Below, in pieces: positions 26,002-36,625 of a stretch of DNA of 64,000 bases (within the stretch, counting starts at the first letter, position 1; each line of letters begins with the position of its first letter). This DNA comes from Rhodococcus maanshanensis NBRC 100610 (GTDB taxonomy: Bacteria; Actinomycetota; Actinomycetes; Mycobacteriales; Mycobacteriaceae). The notes below the pieces were generated by a model. That model made no database searches and was not told the origin of the DNA. It saw nothing but the letters and a program-made list of their open reading frames with translations. The position numbers and the translations under genes were made by a program. The DNA is taken from positions 1-64,000 of the forward strand of contig NZ_BCXA01000017.1 in NCBI RefSeq assembly GCF_001894865.1, read 5' to 3'.

Positions 26002-28359
26002 TCATGGTCGTCCGACGGCGATGGCCCCGCCACCGGATCTGCCGACCGCGACGTCGCCGCCCCTATCGGTCCTGGCGACCGTCGCGCCCATCTCCTGCAG
26101 GGCACGCAGGATGCCGGGGTTGGGGTGGCCGAAGGTGTTTCCCTCCCCGACCGAGACCACGACCAGGTTCGCCCCGACCGCCCGCAGGAACTCCTCGGTG
26201 GTGGTGCGCGAGCCGTGGTGCGGCAGTTTGAGGATGTCCGCGGCCACCGGAACCCGATCCCGCAGCAGATCCCGCTGACCGTCCGCCTCGACGTCCCCGG
26301 TCAGCAGGATCCGTCCAGCGACGGTGTCCACCGACAGCACAAGCGATTGGTCGTTCGCCATCTCCGCGCCCGCGGCCGGGCTGCGTGGCACAGGAAGCGT
26401 CGGCCCGAGGACCCGGAAGGTCAGCGCCCCCAGCTGCAGCTGCTGTCCCGCCCGCGCCTCCCTGATCGCAACGCCCGCGGCCGCGGTCTGCGTGCTCACC
26501 TGGCGAAAACCGCTCTGCGGCTGGTGCATCGGGCCGAGCACCACGGCACCGACCCGCCGTCCCCGCAGCACCCCTGGCAGGCCGTCGATGTGGTCGGCAT
26601 GCAGATGCGTCAGCACCACCGCCACGATCGTCCGCACGCCCAGCCTGTCGAGGCAGCCGTCGACGAGTCGCGCTTCCGGGCCCGCATCGATCACCACCGC
26701 CGTGCCGTCGCCCGCGTCGAGCACCAGCGCGTCGCCCTGCCCGACGGCGCACGCGACCAGCACCCAGTCCCGCAACGGCCAGCCCGGCCACAGGACCCGG
26801 ACGGGCACCCACACCAGCGCCAGCCCCAGCACCGCGGCCGCGAGCACCCGCCGCAGCCAGCGGGATCGGATCGCGAGCAGCAGGCCGACCGCGATCCCCG
26901 CCACCGCCACGGCGCCACCGAGGCCGGCGGGAACCGCGACCGTGGCGCCGGGTGCGCCCGCGGACCACTCGGCGACCAGCAACAACCACCACAGCGGCGG
27001 CCCGGTCGCCCGCACGATCAGTTCGCCGAGCGGGAGCCACACCGCGGCACCCGCGGCCCCGATCGCGCCGACCACGGTGACCGGCGCGATCACAGGGGCG
27101 ACCGCGACGTTGGCGACGACCGCCACCGTGCTGAGAGTCCCGGACATCGCCGCCACGATCGGCACCGTCGCGATGTACGCGGCGGTCGCCACCGCCACCG
27201 CCTCGGCCAGCGCACGCGGCCAGCCGCGCTCCCGAAGCCACCGCGCCCACCCGGGCGCGAGCAGCACCAGCGCCGCGGTCGCCGCGACGGACAAGGCGAA
27301 CCCGAAATCGACTGCCAACGCGGGAAACAACGCCAACAGCACGATCACCGCCGCCCCGAGCGCAGGCATCGCCTGCTTGCGCCTGCCCGTCATCAGGGCG
27401 AGCAGCCCGATGGAGCCCATCACCGCGGCCCTGAGCACGCTCGGCGACGGCCGGGCCAGGATCACGAAGGCCGCCAACGCCGATGCCGCCAGCACCGCCG
27501 ACGCGCGCGGCCCGAGCGCCAACGCCCGCATGAGCAGCAGCACGGCGCCGATCAGGATCGAGATGTTCGCCCCGGAGACCGCGGTCAGGTGCGACAGCCC
27601 GGCGGCTCTGAAATCGTCCCGTACCCCGCCCGGCAGCGCGGACGTGTCCCCCACCACCAGTCCCGGCAACAGGCCTGCGGCGTCGGGCGGCAGCGCCGAT
27701 CGCGCGGCCGCGGCGAAGCGGTCGCGGACCGCGTCGGCCGCCCGCTGCGTCGATGGCGCCGGTTCGACGCGCAGCGGCGCCCCGGTCGCGCGGATCGTCG
27801 CGACCGTGAGATCGCGGCGAATCGGGCGGCTGACCTTGCCGCGCAGGCTCACCCGCTGCCCCGGCAGCAGTTCCTGCCAGCCGTGTGCAGGAGCGAAGAT
27901 CACCACCGAACCGCCGACGGCGAATCCGCCCGCCCCGGATCCTCCCGCGTCGATCGACCGCAGCGACGCCCGCACCATCACGGTGTCGCCGGCCGGAGAG
28001 CGCACGTGCCTTGGGTCGTCCACCGGCACGACCGTGAGGCTCACGTGCCCTCCCCGCGACGCGACCGCGGCCAGCGGGTGCTCGGCCACGGCGCGCTCGC
28101 GGGCCGCGACGGCGACCGCGAAGCCGGCGCCGATCAGCAGCGCGGCGATCAGCACACCCGCGGCCGCGCGGCGAATGCCCGCCACCGCGACGACCACGGC
28201 GACGGCCGCCGCGGCCAGCGCGCCGACCGCCGTCCACAGCGCGGCCCGCCATCCCAGCTCGATCCCGACCAGCGTTGCGCCCCAGCACATCCCCGCCGAC
28301 GGCAGCAGCCGTAGATCGAGCGCTCGCCCGTCGGGAGCCGGGCCACCAGGTGTCGCCAT
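26002..28359 (-). CDS. comEC: ComEC/Rec2 family DNA uptake channel protein
   Basis: 785 residues. An N-terminal DUF4131 soluble domain between the first membrane helices, the central Competence domain (GLVVGDTSALP and HLTAVSGANISILIG) with multiple helices, and a C-terminal metallo-beta-lactamase domain with LTHLHADHIDG and LPHHGSRTTT. In competent bacteria this protein passes single-stranded DNA across the membrane. Its start directly abuts the comEA stop. Natural competence is not established in this group, although the pair is widely kept. Confidence 0.92.
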   Translation of the reverse strand: MATPGGPAPDGRALDLRLLPSAGMCWGATLVGIELGWRAALWTAVGALAAAAVAVVVAVAGIRRAAAGVLIAALLIGAGFAVAVAARERAVAEHPLAAVASRGGHVSLTVVPVDDPRHVRSPAGDTVMVRASLRSIDAGGSGAGGFAVGGSVVIFAPAHGWQELLPGQRVSLRGKVSRPIRRDLTVATIRATGAPLRVEPAPSTQRAADAVRDRFAAAARSALPPDAAGLLPGLVVGDTSALPGGVRDDFRAAGLSHLTAVSGANISILIGAVLLLMRALALGPRASAVLAASALAAFVILARPSPSVLRAAVMGSIGLLALMTGRRKQAMPALGAAVIVLLALFPALAVDFGFALSVAATAALVLLAPGWARWLRERGWPRALAEAVAVATAAYIATVPIVAAMSGTLSTVAVVANVAVAPVIAPVTVVGAIGAAGAAVWLPLGELIVRATGPPLWWLLLVAEWSAGAPGATVAVPAGLGGAVAVAGIAVGLLLAIRSRWLRRVLAAAVLGLALVWVPVRVLWPGWPLRDWVLVACAVGQGDALVLDAGDGTAVVIDAGPEARLVDGCLDRLGVRTIVAVVLTHLHADHIDGLPGVLRGRRVGAVVLGPMHQPQSGFRQVSTQTAAAGVAIREARAGQQLQLGALTFRVLGPTLPVPRSPAAGAEMANDQSLVLSVDTVAGRILLTGDVEADGQRDLLRDRVPVAADILKLPHHGSRTTTEEFLRAVGANLVVVSVGEGNTFGHPNPGILRALQEMGATVARTDRGGDVAVGRSGGGAIAVGRP

Positions 28360-29235
28360 CTACACGGCCACCAGCGCGCGCAACTTCTCCAGCCGGGCCG
28401 GGCCGATCCCGTCCACCTCGCCGAGCTGTTCGACGTCGGTGAACCGCCCGTTGGCCTGCCGCCATGCGGTGATGGCCGCCGCCGTGACCGGACCGACCCC
28501 CGGCAGCCCGTCCAGCTCCGCCTCGGTCGCCGTGTTGAGGTTCACCCTGCCGGGAGCCGCCTGGCCGGGCGGACGGGCCGTGCCCGCCGCGGCCGGGCCC
28601 GCTCCGATGGTGGCGCTGCCCACCGTGACGGGCTCCCCGTCGCGGGGCGCCAGCCCGACCAGGACCTGGTCGCCGTCGCTGAGGCGCTGTGCCAGGTTCA
28701 GGCCCAGCAGGTCGGCGCCGTCCCTTGCGCCGCCCGCCGCCGCGAGCGCGTCCGCGATCCGGGCGCCGGCAGGCAGGTGCACCAGACCCGCGGTCCGCAC
28801 CAGACCGACGACGCTGACCACCAGCTCGGCTGGCGGTGGCGCGGCCGCGGGTTCCGCCGGTGTCGGCGCCGGAGTCGGCGCGTCCCCTTGCTGCCCAGGG
28901 GATTCGGTGGACACCACCGGCACCGGTTCGACCGCCCGCGCGACGGGCCGGTCCCGCCAGGCCATCAGGCCACCGATCACCGCAGCGACGAGCGCCACCG
29001 CCGCCAACGCCATGACCCCGCCGCGGCCGGGCGACAGCCGCGGGCGCGCCGGGGCCGCCTGCTCGGTCAGCCACTCGGGTGCGTGCAGGCCGGGATCGTC
29101 GTCACCGGGATCCGGCACGGGTTCCGCCTGCTCGACGCGGCCCCATGCGGTCGCGGGCCTGTCGACCCGGCCGCCGGCAGCGATCGCCTCGAGTCGTTGC
29201 CTGATCCGGTCACGGGTCTCGTCGGTGCTGCGCAT
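28360..29235 (-). CDS. comEA: ComEA family helix-hairpin-helix DNA-binding protein
   Basis: 291 residues. A cytoplasmic tail, one membrane helix near residues 73-92, a proline-rich linker, a SLBB-like domain (ELVVSVVGLVRTAGLVHLPAGARI), and tandem HhH motifs at the C-terminus (VNLNTATEAELDGLPGVGPVTAAAI). It would bind DNA outside the membrane and pass it to ComEC. TAGCGT lies 7 bases before the ATG, so the operon is likely leaderless. Confidence 0.92.
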   Translation of the reverse strand: MRSTDETRDRIRQRLEAIAAGGRVDRPATAWGRVEQAEPVPDPGDDDPGLHAPEWLTEQAAPARPRLSPGRGGVMALAAVALVAAVIGGLMAWRDRPVARAVEPVPVVSTESPGQQGDAPTPAPTPAEPAAAPPPAELVVSVVGLVRTAGLVHLPAGARIADALAAAGGARDGADLLGLNLAQRLSDGDQVLVGLAPRDGEPVTVGSATIGAGPAAAGTARPPGQAAPGRVNLNTATEAELDGLPGVGPVTAAAITAWRQANGRFTDVEQLGEVDGIGPARLEKLRALVAV

Positions 29236-29304
29236 GACAGCGACGCTAGGACCGCGATCCGCCCGGATCAGTCCGGCAGACCCCGCGTTCGGGCCTGCTG
29301 TGGA

Positions 29305-30207
29305 TCAGTTCTCGGGCTGTGGATGAGCGCCGTCGCCCGGCGCCGCGGGCTCCGTCGCGATGTTCTCGGCGTCGGCGCCGCCGGGGCAGACCAGCACGCC
29401 GATGGCACCGGGTCCGACGTGCGTGCCGATCACGGTGCCGATCTCCGAGACCACCATCTCGCTGATCGACGGGATCCGCTCCCGCAACGCGTCCGCGACC
29501 TCCTCGGCCCGCTCCGGTGCCTGCAGATGGTGCACGGCCACCGCGGCTGGGCCCTCCCCCGCGTACTCGGCCGCGCTCTCGACGATCTTGGCGAGCGCCT
29601 TGGTCGCGGTACGGGTCTTCTCCCTGAGCACCAGCTTGCCGTCCACCAGGTGCAGCACCGGCTTCATGGCCAGCGCGGTCCCGAGCAACGCCGCGGCGGT
29701 GCCGATCCGGCCGCCCTTGCGGAGGTGATCGAGCCGATCGACCATGATCAGCAGCCGGCCGCGGTTCGCGACGTCCACGGCGCGCTCGTAGACCGCCCGC
29801 AGATCGCCGCCTGCCTTCGCGAGCCGGGCGGCGGCCAGTGCCGGGTAGCCCAATCCCATTGCCGTGGACTGTGAATCGACGATGCGCACGTGCCCGCCGA
29901 ACTCCTCGGCGGCCTGCCGTCCCGCCTCCCAGGTACCGGAGAGCTGACGCGAGATGTGCACGGCGAGCACGCCGTCGCCCGCGCTCTCGTCCAGTGCCCG
30001 CGAGTACGCCTCGGTCAGCTCGCCGGGAGAGGCCCCCGACGTGGTGATCGCGGCGCCCTGCGGGAGCGATTGGGGCATCTCGTCGACACCCTCCCTGACA
30101 TCGCTGCCGTCGACGAGGACATGCAGGGGCACGATGCGAATCCCGTACCGCTGGGCCACTTCGGGAGCGATACAGGCCGAGGAATCGGTGACGACGACGA
30201 CGGGCAC
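29305..30207 (-). CDS. DegV family fatty-acid-binding protein
   Basis: 300 residues. N-terminal VVVVTDSSACIAPEVA and a later GLGYPALAAARL helix are typical of DegV; the ligand-binding SGTWEAG stretch is present. DegV (FakB) proteins hold a fatty acid for phosphorylation by FakA in firmicutes; in actinobacteria the role is open. GTG at 30207 is preceded by TACGGT at 6 bases; upstream in-frame residues belong to octT in another frame. Confidence 0.88.
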   Translation of the reverse strand: MPVVVVTDSSACIAPEVAQRYGIRIVPLHVLVDGSDVREGVDEMPQSLPQGAAITTSGASPGELTEAYSRALDESAGDGVLAVHISRQLSGTWEAGRQAAEEFGGHVRIVDSQSTAMGLGYPALAAARLAKAGGDLRAVYERAVDVANRGRLLIMVDRLDHLRKGGRIGTAAALLGTALAMKPVLHLVDGKLVLREKTRTATKALAKIVESAAEYAGEGPAAVAVHHLQAPERAEEVADALRERIPSISEMVVSEIGTVIGTHVGPGAIGVLVCPGGADAENIATEPAAPGDGAHPQPEN

Positions 30208-30211
30208 AGGC

Positions 30212-30985
30212 CTACCGTATGCCCTCCAGCGGTTCCCGGCCGGGAACCGCTGCGCGGATCGCGCTGAGCATGGCGGCAGCGACCCGCTCGTGCCCCTCCC
30301 AGCCCCAGTGGATGCCGTCCGGATTGCCGTGTTCCGAGAAGACGTTCTCCCTGACCGCCTCGGCGAGGTCGACGAGCGGCACGTTCTTCTCCGCACCCCA
30401 CTGCTCGAGCGCGCGGACGGCTCCAGGTCGCCCCGAATGCACCTTGCCGTAGGCGTCGCAGTCGTGGACGGACGGAAGGGTGCCGATCACCGGGAGCTCG
30501 GGGCGCATGTATTCCAATGCGTTCCTTGCACTCTCGAGGTACTCGACGCTCAGCTTCGGGGGCAGCGCGACCGGCCAGCCGAGCGGCGACAACCGCGGCT
30601 GCAGCCAGCCGTAGGCGGACCGGACCACGCGCCGCAGCGCGGGCGGCCGCACGTACCGGATCTGCTCACGCAGCGCGGTCGGCAGCGGCGAGGGCAACGA
30701 GTCCATGCCGCCGACGGCGAAGACGACGGCCCCCGCGCGCGGCACGGTGGCCCACACCCGCGGATCCTGGATCAACGCCCAGTAGGCATCTCGACTGGTC
30801 CAGCCGATCCGGGCGACCAGTTCGACATCCCAGCCGAGCTCGGCGGCGACGATGCTCGGCCAGATCCGTGGGTGATCGGCGGGCAGCCCGCCCTTGGGCC
30901 CGAAGTAGGCCAACGAATCGGCCAGCACCAACAGGACCGGGCGGCCGGGTTCGGCGGGCGGTTCGACCGCGAGCTCAGAGGACAT
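30212..30985 (-). CDS. octT: SGNH-hydrolase-fold protein, OctT-type octanoyltransferase
   Basis: 257 residues. GDSL-like motif [12 protein letters not shown] with the nucleophile Ser, GGMDSL block, and the late [14 protein letters not shown] with catalytic Asp/His. The M. tuberculosis protein at this place (Rv2418c) transfers octanoate to early precursors of methylglucose lipopolysaccharide, and its partner phosphatase GpgP is directly upstream here too. Overlaps gpgP by 11 bases. The end of the gene contains a 12-bp inverted repeat. Confidence 0.82.
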   Translation of the reverse strand: MSSELAVEPPAEPGRPVLLVLADSLAYFGPKGGLPADHPRIWPSIVAAELGWDVELVARIGWTSRDAYWALIQDPRVWATVPRAGAVVFAVGGMDSLPSPLPTALREQIRYVRPPALRRVVRSAYGWLQPRLSPLGWPVALPPKLSVEYLESARNALEYMRPELPVIGTLPSVHDCDAYGKVHSGRPGAVRALEQWGAEKNVPLVDLAEAVRENVFSEHGNPDGIHWGWEGHERVAAAMLSAIRAAVPGREPLEGIR

Positions 30986-31643
30986 CGCTGGCCACCGTCG
31001 CCGAGGCGTTCCACACGTCCATCCGCCAGCTCGGCGCGTCCGGGTCCCCGTGCCCGCTCAGCTGCACCCAGCTGGTGTTGCCGAGGCCACCGAACACCGA
31101 CCACCGGTCGACGGGCAGGTCCAGCAGCGCGGCCGTGAGGGCGGCGATCAGCCCGCCGTGCGCGACCAGCACGATCGGCTCGTCTCCCCAGCTCTCCTGC
31201 CGGGCAACCAGTTCGGTCACCACCGGCTTCGAGCGTCGGGCCACGTCGATCCGGCTCTCGCCGCCGGGCGGCGCCCACCCGGCGTCGGCGCGCCAGGCCA
31301 TCCGGGCACCGGGGTCGCGCTCGTCGACCTGCGTATGGGTCAGTCCCTGCCACTCGCCGAGATGGGTCTCGCGCAGCCGCTCGTCGAGTGCGACCTCGAG
31401 GCCCGCATGCTCGCCCAACGCGGTGGCCGTGTCGTGGGCCCGCCGCAGGTCCGAGGAGACGATCTCGATCGGGCGTCGCTCGGCCAGCACCCTGGCCGCC
31501 GACTTCGCCTGCACCCGACCGAGTTCCGAGAGGTCGGTGTCGAGCTGACCCTGCATCCGGTCGCCTGCGTTGTACTCGGTCTGGCCGTGCCGGAGCAGGA
31601 TCAAGCGCCGGACGGACGGGCCGGCGGTGGGGCTTTCGGTCAC
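30975..31643 (-). CDS. gpgP: Glucosyl-3-phosphoglycerate phosphatase (histidine phosphatase family)
   Basis: 222 residues. Catalytic RHGQTEYN near residue 16 and the second [10 protein letters not shown], with Arg and Glu in the usual places. In mycobacteria GpgP removes phosphate from glucosyl-3-phosphoglycerate to make glucosylglycerate, the start of methylglucose lipopolysaccharide. GTG at 31643 overlaps the rsfS stop (GTGA). A generic phosphoglycerate mutase-like enzyme is the alternative, but the octT neighbour supports the call. Confidence 0.85.
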   Translation of the reverse strand: MTESPTAGPSVRRLILLRHGQTEYNAGDRMQGQLDTDLSELGRVQAKSAARVLAERRPIEIVSSDLRRAHDTATALGEHAGLEVALDERLRETHLGEWQGLTHTQVDERDPGARMAWRADAGWAPPGGESRIDVARRSKPVVTELVARQESWGDEPIVLVAHGGLIAALTAALLDLPVDRWSVFGGLGNTSWVQLSGHGDPDAPSWRMDVWNASATVASDVL

Positions 31644-32074
31644 TGAGCGGACTCCGGGTAGTCGGGGGACTCCACGGCCTCGTCCTCGGGGGTGCCTGCG
31701 ATCTTCGAACGCGGCTCGATGCCGTCGACCGGGACCACCGGGCAGTCCTTCCACAGCCGCTCGAGGGCGTAGAAGTTGCGCTCCTCGTCGTGCTGGACGT
31801 GGACGACCATGTCGACGTAGTCGAGCAGCGCCCAGCGACCCTCGCGGGTGCCCTCCTTGCGGACCGGCTTGTGGCCTGCCTCGCGCAGCTTCTCCTCGAC
31901 GTTGTCGACGATGGCGTTGACCTGGCGCTCGTTCGCCGCCGACGCGATGACGAAGCAGTCGGTGATGACGAGCTGCTCGGAGACGTCGAGCACCACCACA
32001 TCGCTCGCCAGTTTCTCGTCTGCTGCCAGCGCCGCGATTCGCGACATTTCAAGGGCTTCGGCGGTTGCGCTCAC
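31640..32074 (-). CDS. rsfS: Ribosomal silencing factor
   Basis: 144 residues. DUF143/RsfS core: LVITDCFVIASAANERQVNAIVDNVEEKLRE and the WALLDYVDMVVHV segment. It binds L14 on the large subunit and blocks joining under starvation. GTG at 32074 shares a base with the nadD stop (TAGTG). The acidic C-terminal tail is longer than in E. coli. Confidence 0.93.
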   Translation of the reverse strand: MSATAEALEMSRIAALAADEKLASDVVVLDVSEQLVITDCFVIASAANERQVNAIVDNVEEKLREAGHKPVRKEGTREGRWALLDYVDMVVHVQHDEERNFYALERLWKDCPVVPVDGIEPRSKIAGTPEDEAVESPDYPESAQ

Positions 32075-32802
32075 TACGTGTTCTCCCGGTTCTGCGGATG
32101 GGTACTGATCTTGTGCGGTGCCGGTTGCGACACGGTGACGGCGCCGTCGAGGCGCTCGGAATCGTGCGGTCGGTACAGATTGCGTTTCGAGATGTACTGC
32201 ACGACCCCGTCCGGCACCAGGTACCAGACGGGACGGTTCTCGGCGGCCCGGAGTCGGCACTCCGTCGAGGAGATCGCCAGCGCGGGGACCTCGATCAGCG
32301 TGACCGCGTCCTCCGGCAGGCCCTCCAAATGCTCGGCCAGGTGCCCGACGCCGAGCTCGAAGCCAGGACGGCTCACGCCGACGAACTTCGCGAGTTCGAA
32401 CAGTTCCTCCCAGTCCTGCCACGACAGGATGCTCTCCAGCGCGTCCGCGCCGGTGATGAAGAACAGTTCGGCATCGGGATGCTGGCGGTGCAGATCGCGG
32501 AGGGTGTCCACGGTGTAGGTGGCCTTCTCGCGGTCCACGTCCACCCGGCTGACCGAGAAGCTCGGGTTCGAGGCTGTCGCGATCACGGTCATCAGGTAGC
32601 GGTCCTCGGCCGGGCTGACGGTGCGCGCGGCCTTCTGCCACGGCTGCCCGGTCGGCACGAAGATCACCTCGTCGAGCGCGAACCGGTCCGCGACCTCGCT
32701 CGCCGCGACCAGGTGGCCGTGGTGGATCGGGTCGAAGGTGCCGCCCATCACACCGAGACGGCGCGGTCGCCGTCTCGGGGCTGCTCCTGGTTCCTGCTGC
32801 AC
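32074..32802 (-). CDS. nadD: Nicotinate-nucleotide adenylyltransferase
   Basis: 242 residues. The nucleotidyltransferase motif [12 protein letters not shown] near residue 22 and the ISSTECR late motif identify NadD, which adenylates nicotinate mononucleotide for NAD. It starts with GTG at 32802; a basic 18-residue lead precedes the fold. The C-terminus is extended by about 30 polar residues after YISKRNLYR. Confidence 0.92.
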   Translation of the reverse strand: MQQEPGAAPRRRPRRLGVMGGTFDPIHHGHLVAASEVADRFALDEVIFVPTGQPWQKAARTVSPAEDRYLMTVIATASNPSFSVSRVDVDREKATYTVDTLRDLHRQHPDAELFFITGADALESILSWQDWEELFELAKFVGVSRPGFELGVGHLAEHLEGLPEDAVTLIEVPALAISSTECRLRAAENRPVWYLVPDGVVQYISKRNLYRPHDSERLDGAVTVSQPAPHKISTHPQNRENT

Positions 32803-32849
32803 GAGTGTCGAGCTTACTGGCTGCCGCGGCGCGACCCGACCGAGCGCCG

Positions 32850-34292
32850 TCACACCGGGAGCAGACCCTCGACCACCGCGGCGAGCTGCTGCGCCGACCG
32901 GCACTCGTGCATGGTCACCGCGTCCGCGTAGACGAAGGCCGCGGAGTCGCCGCTGCCCCACTGCCCGCGCGGCTCCGGGTTGAGCCAGTGCGTGTGCTTG
33001 GCGACCGCGGCGAGGTGGGTGAGCGCGGCGATGTTCGGGTCGCGGTAGTTGTTGCGCGCGTCGCCGAGGATCAGCAGCGAGCTCTTGCTGGTCAGACTGT
33101 GCGCGAAGCGTTCGGCGAAGACACCGAGCGCATTGCCGTAGTCGGAGTGGCCGTCGTAGGTGATCAGCTCGGCCTCGCGGATCATCCGCGACATCGCCGC
33201 GCCGAGGTCGGCTCCCGCGTCGAAGAACCGGGTGACCTCGTCGGTGGTGTCGATGAACGCGAAGACCCGCACCCGGGAGAACTGCTCCCGCAGCGCGTGC
33301 ACGAGCAGCAGCGTGAAGTTGCTGAAGCCCGCCACCGAACCGGAGACGTCGCACAGCACCACCAGCTCCGGCCGGGCCGGCCGCGGCTTGCGCTGCACGA
33401 GGTCGATCGGCACCCCGCCGGTCGACATCGACTTGCGCAGCGTCTTGCGCAGGTCGATGGACCCCGCCCTGCTGCGCTTGCGCCTGGCCGCGAGCCGGCT
33501 CGCCAGCTTGCGCGCCAGGGGGCTCACGCTGCGGCGCAGCGCCACGAGCTCGGAGTCCGAGGCCCGGAGGAAGTCGACCTCCTCGGCGAGCCGGGGTACC
33601 CCGTAGGTCGCCACCCGGTCCTTGCCGAGCTGTTCGGCGGACCGGCGGCGCGTCTCCACCTCGACCATCTTGCGGAAGTCCGCGATCCGCTGAGCGGCGG
33701 TCCTGCGCGCGACCTCGGTGGCGTAGTCGCCGTCCGGGTGCTCGCCGTCGACGCTGTTGCCGATCAGCCCGTCGAGGATCCGGGCGAGCAGCGTCTCCGG
33801 CGCCACGTCGCGCAGCGCCTGGTAGGCGGAGAAGGAGGGCCCCTTGGACGACTCGTACTTGCCGAGCTCCTCGACGAGCTGCCCGGTGAGCAGCTCGGTC
33901 ATCGCCAGCGACTCCGGCGATCCGTCGGCGAGCAGTCCGGCGATCAGCTCCCGCAGGGCGTCGAAGTCCACCTCGCCCTCGGGGGTGCGCGGGATCGACA
34001 CCTCGGCACCGCCGTCCGCGCGCAGCCCGACCCCGGCGGGGAACCAGAGGTCGAACAGCGCGTCGAAGGTCGCGCGGTGGGTGGGCCTGCGCAGGAGCGA
34101 ACAGGCCAGGCCCTCCCGCAGTGACTCGCGGTCGAGCAGGTCGAGCACCGCCATCACCCGACCGGCGTCGACGGTTTCCGAGGGTCCGACCGCGATCCCC
34201 CGCTTGCGCAGCGCCTCGACGAACTCGACGAGGTGGCCGGGCAGCCCGTGCGGCGACGCGAGGGCACCGGGTGTGTGGGGCGTTGCGGCCAT
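32850..34292 (-). CDS. VWA domain (CoxE-like) protein, partner of MoxR ATPase
   Basis: 480 residues. A helical N-terminal CoxE-like part and a C-terminal von Willebrand A domain with a MIDAS motif [12 protein letters not shown] near residue 325 and a later GDARNNYRD. MoxR-VWA pairs act as chaperone-like complexes that insert cofactors or remodel partners. The gene lies just after moxR. AGAGGAC precedes the ATG. Client unknown. Confidence 0.88.
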   Translation of the reverse strand: MAATPHTPGALASPHGLPGHLVEFVEALRKRGIAVGPSETVDAGRVMAVLDLLDRESLREGLACSLLRRPTHRATFDALFDLWFPAGVGLRADGGAEVSIPRTPEGEVDFDALRELIAGLLADGSPESLAMTELLTGQLVEELGKYESSKGPSFSAYQALRDVAPETLLARILDGLIGNSVDGEHPDGDYATEVARRTAAQRIADFRKMVEVETRRRSAEQLGKDRVATYGVPRLAEEVDFLRASDSELVALRRSVSPLARKLASRLAARRKRSRAGSIDLRKTLRKSMSTGGVPIDLVQRKPRPARPELVVLCDVSGSVAGFSNFTLLLVHALREQFSRVRVFAFIDTTDEVTRFFDAGADLGAAMSRMIREAELITYDGHSDYGNALGVFAERFAHSLTSKSSLLILGDARNNYRDPNIAALTHLAAVAKHTHWLNPEPRGQWGSGDSAAFVYADAVTMHECRSAQQLAAVVEGLLPV

Positions 34293-34321
34293 GTCGGTTC
34301 CGTCCTCTCGGTTCGGACGAG

Positions 34322-35200
34322 CTAGTTCAGACGGAGTTCGGCCGCGGCCCGCACCTGATCGGACTGGTGCTTGAGGATGACGCCCATCGTGGCGCGGACC
34401 GCATCGTCGTCGAGCGTGTCCATGCCGAGCGCCAGCAGCGTGCGACCCCAGTCGATGGTCTCGGCCACCGACGGCAGCTTCTTGAGCTGCATGCCGCGCA
34501 ACACCCTGATCGTCCGCACGAGCTGCTCGGCCACCGCCTCGGGCAGCTCGGGAACGCGGCTGGCGAGGATGCGCCGCTCGAGGTCGGCGTCCGGGAAGTC
34601 GAGGTGCAGGAACAGGCAGCGGCGCTTGAGCGCCTCGGAGAGCTCGCGGGTCGCGTTCGAGGTCAGCACCGCGAACGGCTTGCGGCTGGCCACGATGGTG
34701 CCCAGCTCGGGAACGGTCACCGCGAAGTCGCTGAGCACCTCGAGCAGCAGGCCCTCGATCTCGACGTCCGCCTTGTCGACCTCGTCGATCAGCAGCACGG
34801 TCGGGTCCTCGCGCCGGATCGCGGTGAGCAGCGGACGCGGCAGCAGGAACTCCTCGGAGAACACGTCCTGCTTGGTCGAATCCCAGTTGTCACTGCCCGC
34901 CTGGATGCGCAGGATCTGCTTGGCGTGGTTCCACTCGTACAGCGCGCGGGACTCGTCGACCCCCTCGTAGCACTGCAGGCGCACCAGTTCCGCGTCCGAG
35001 ACCTGCGCGACCGCCCGGGCCAGCTCGGTCTTGCCGACGCCTGCGGGCCCCTCGATGAGCAGCGGCTTGCCCAGCCGGTCGGCGAGGAACACCGCCGTCG
35101 CGGTGGCCTTGTCGGAGAGGTACCCGGTCTCGGCGAGCCGGGTGATCACCTCATCGACGCTCGCGAAGATCGGCGGCGTCGTCGGAAGTGCGCGGTCCAC
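34322..35200 (-). CDS. MoxR-family AAA+ ATPase
   Basis: 292 residues. Walker [13 protein letters not shown], Walker [12 protein letters not shown], sensor 1 [19 protein letters not shown], typical of the MoxR/CoxD subfamily. GTG at 35200 follows AAGGAG at 5 bases. It sits between proA and the VWA gene; the pair is the conserved Rv2426c/Rv2425c unit of mycobacteria. Confidence 0.9.
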   Translation of the reverse strand: MDRALPTTPPIFASVDEVITRLAETGYLSDKATATAVFLADRLGKPLLIEGPAGVGKTELARAVAQVSDAELVRLQCYEGVDESRALYEWNHAKQILRIQAGSDNWDSTKQDVFSEEFLLPRPLLTAIRREDPTVLLIDEVDKADVEIEGLLLEVLSDFAVTVPELGTIVASRKPFAVLTSNATRELSEALKRRCLFLHLDFPDADLERRILASRVPELPEAVAEQLVRTIRVLRGMQLKKLPSVAETIDWGRTLLALGMDTLDDDAVRATMGVILKHQSDQVRAAAELRLN

Positions 35201-35247
35201 ACTCGCTCCTTGTGCTTGTCGGTGTCTGTCAGTTCTGCTTGGCGGAA

Positions 35248-36555
35248 CTACACCGGTCGGGTGTGCCCGTCGCCCCAGACGGTCCACTTGGTGGAGGTCA
35301 GCTCGGGCAGGCCCATCGGACCGCGCGCGTGCAGCTTCTGCGTCGAGATGCCGATCTCCGCGCCGAACCCGAACTGCTCGCCGTCGGTGAACGCGGTGGA
35401 GGCGTTGACCATCACGGCGGCCGCGTCGACCCGGGCGGTGAACTCGCGGGCCGCGGCCAGATCCGCGGTCACGATGGCCTCGGTGTGACCGGTGCCGTAG
35501 CGGTTGATGTGGTCGATCGCGTCGTCGATCCCGTCGACGACCTTGAGCGCGACGTCGAGCGAGAGGTACTCCTCTGCCCAGTCGGCCTCGGTGGCAGGCA
35601 CCTGCCCGGGCAGGTCGCCGTGGATGATCACGCCCTGCGACTGCAGTGCCTGGGTCACGGCGGGCAACGCGGTCTCGGCGATGGCCTTGTCGATGAGCAC
35701 GGTCTCGGCGGTGTTGCACACGCTCGGGCGGCGGGTCTTGGAGTTCAGCACGATCTTGACGGCCATCGGGAGGTCGGCCGCGGCGTGCACGTAGACGTGG
35801 CAGTTGCCGACGCCCGTCTCGATCGTCGGCACGGTCGCGTCGCGGACGACGGCGTTGATCAGCCCCGCGCCGCCGCGCGGGATGACGACGTCCACCAGGC
35901 CGCGGGCCTGGATCAGGTGGGTCACGCTGGAGCGGTCCTCGCTGGAGAGCAACTGCACGGCGTCGGCGGGCAGGTCCTGCGCGGCGAGGGAGGTACGCAG
36001 CACCTCGACGAGCGCGGCGTTGGAGTGCACGGCGGACGAAGAGCCCCGCAGCAGCGCGGCGTTCCCGGACTTGAGCGCGAGTCCGAACGCGTCGACGGTG
36101 ACGTTGGGGCGGGCCTCGTACACCATGCCGATCACGCCGAGGGGCACCCGCACCTGACGGATCTCCAGGCCGTTGGGCAGGGTCGCGCCGAGCACCACCT
36201 CGCCGACCGGATCCGCGAGCCCGGCGACCTGGCGCAGGCCGGCCGCGATGCCCCCGACGCGGTCGGCGGTCAGGCGCAGCCGGTCGAGCAGGCTCTCCTC
36301 GGTGCCGGTGGCCTTGGCTGCCTCGATGTCGAGGGCGTTGGCGGCGAGCACGGCATCGGTGGCGGCGAGCACGGCATCGGCCGCCGCGTGCAGGGCCGCG
36401 TTCTTCTGCGCCGTCGTCAGCTGGGCCAGGATCCGCGACGCCACGCGGGCGTTGCGAGCGGCCTCGTGGACGGCCGCACGGGCCGGGTCCCCACGCCCGT
36501 CGTCATCGCCCTTGGCAGTGCCGTTCGTCTCCACCGTCTTGCTCACCGCGGTCAT
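35248..36555 (-). CDS. proA: Glutamate-5-semialdehyde dehydrogenase
   Basis: 435 residues. Second step of proline synthesis: reduces glutamyl-5-phosphate with NADPH. The catalytic Cys lies in [13 protein letters not shown] and the family [12 protein letters not shown] block is clear. ATG at 36555 is preceded by TACCCT at 6 bases (leaderless). The first-step gene proB is 11 kb away, not in an operon with it. Confidence 0.95.
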   Translation of the reverse strand: MTAVSKTVETNGTAKGDDDGRGDPARAAVHEAARNARVASRILAQLTTAQKNAALHAAADAVLAATDAVLAANALDIEAAKATGTEESLLDRLRLTADRVGGIAAGLRQVAGLADPVGEVVLGATLPNGLEIRQVRVPLGVIGMVYEARPNVTVDAFGLALKSGNAALLRGSSSAVHSNAALVEVLRTSLAAQDLPADAVQLLSSEDRSSVTHLIQARGLVDVVIPRGGAGLINAVVRDATVPTIETGVGNCHVYVHAAADLPMAVKIVLNSKTRRPSVCNTAETVLIDKAIAETALPAVTQALQSQGVIIHGDLPGQVPATEADWAEEYLSLDVALKVVDGIDDAIDHINRYGTGHTEAIVTADLAAAREFTARVDAAAVMVNASTAFTDGEQFGFGAEIGISTQKLHARGPMGLPELTSTKWTVWGDGHTRPV

Positions 36556-36625
36556 GAGTACAGGGTAACGACCGGCCCGGCGCATAATCGTTCAGCCCAA
36601 GTAGTTAACAGAGGAAATCAGGTCC

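Noticed and set aside
26063-29074. 1000-codon open frame overlapping comEC and comEA
   Set aside because: Arg/Gly-rich shadow with no family features; the overlapping genes are well supported.
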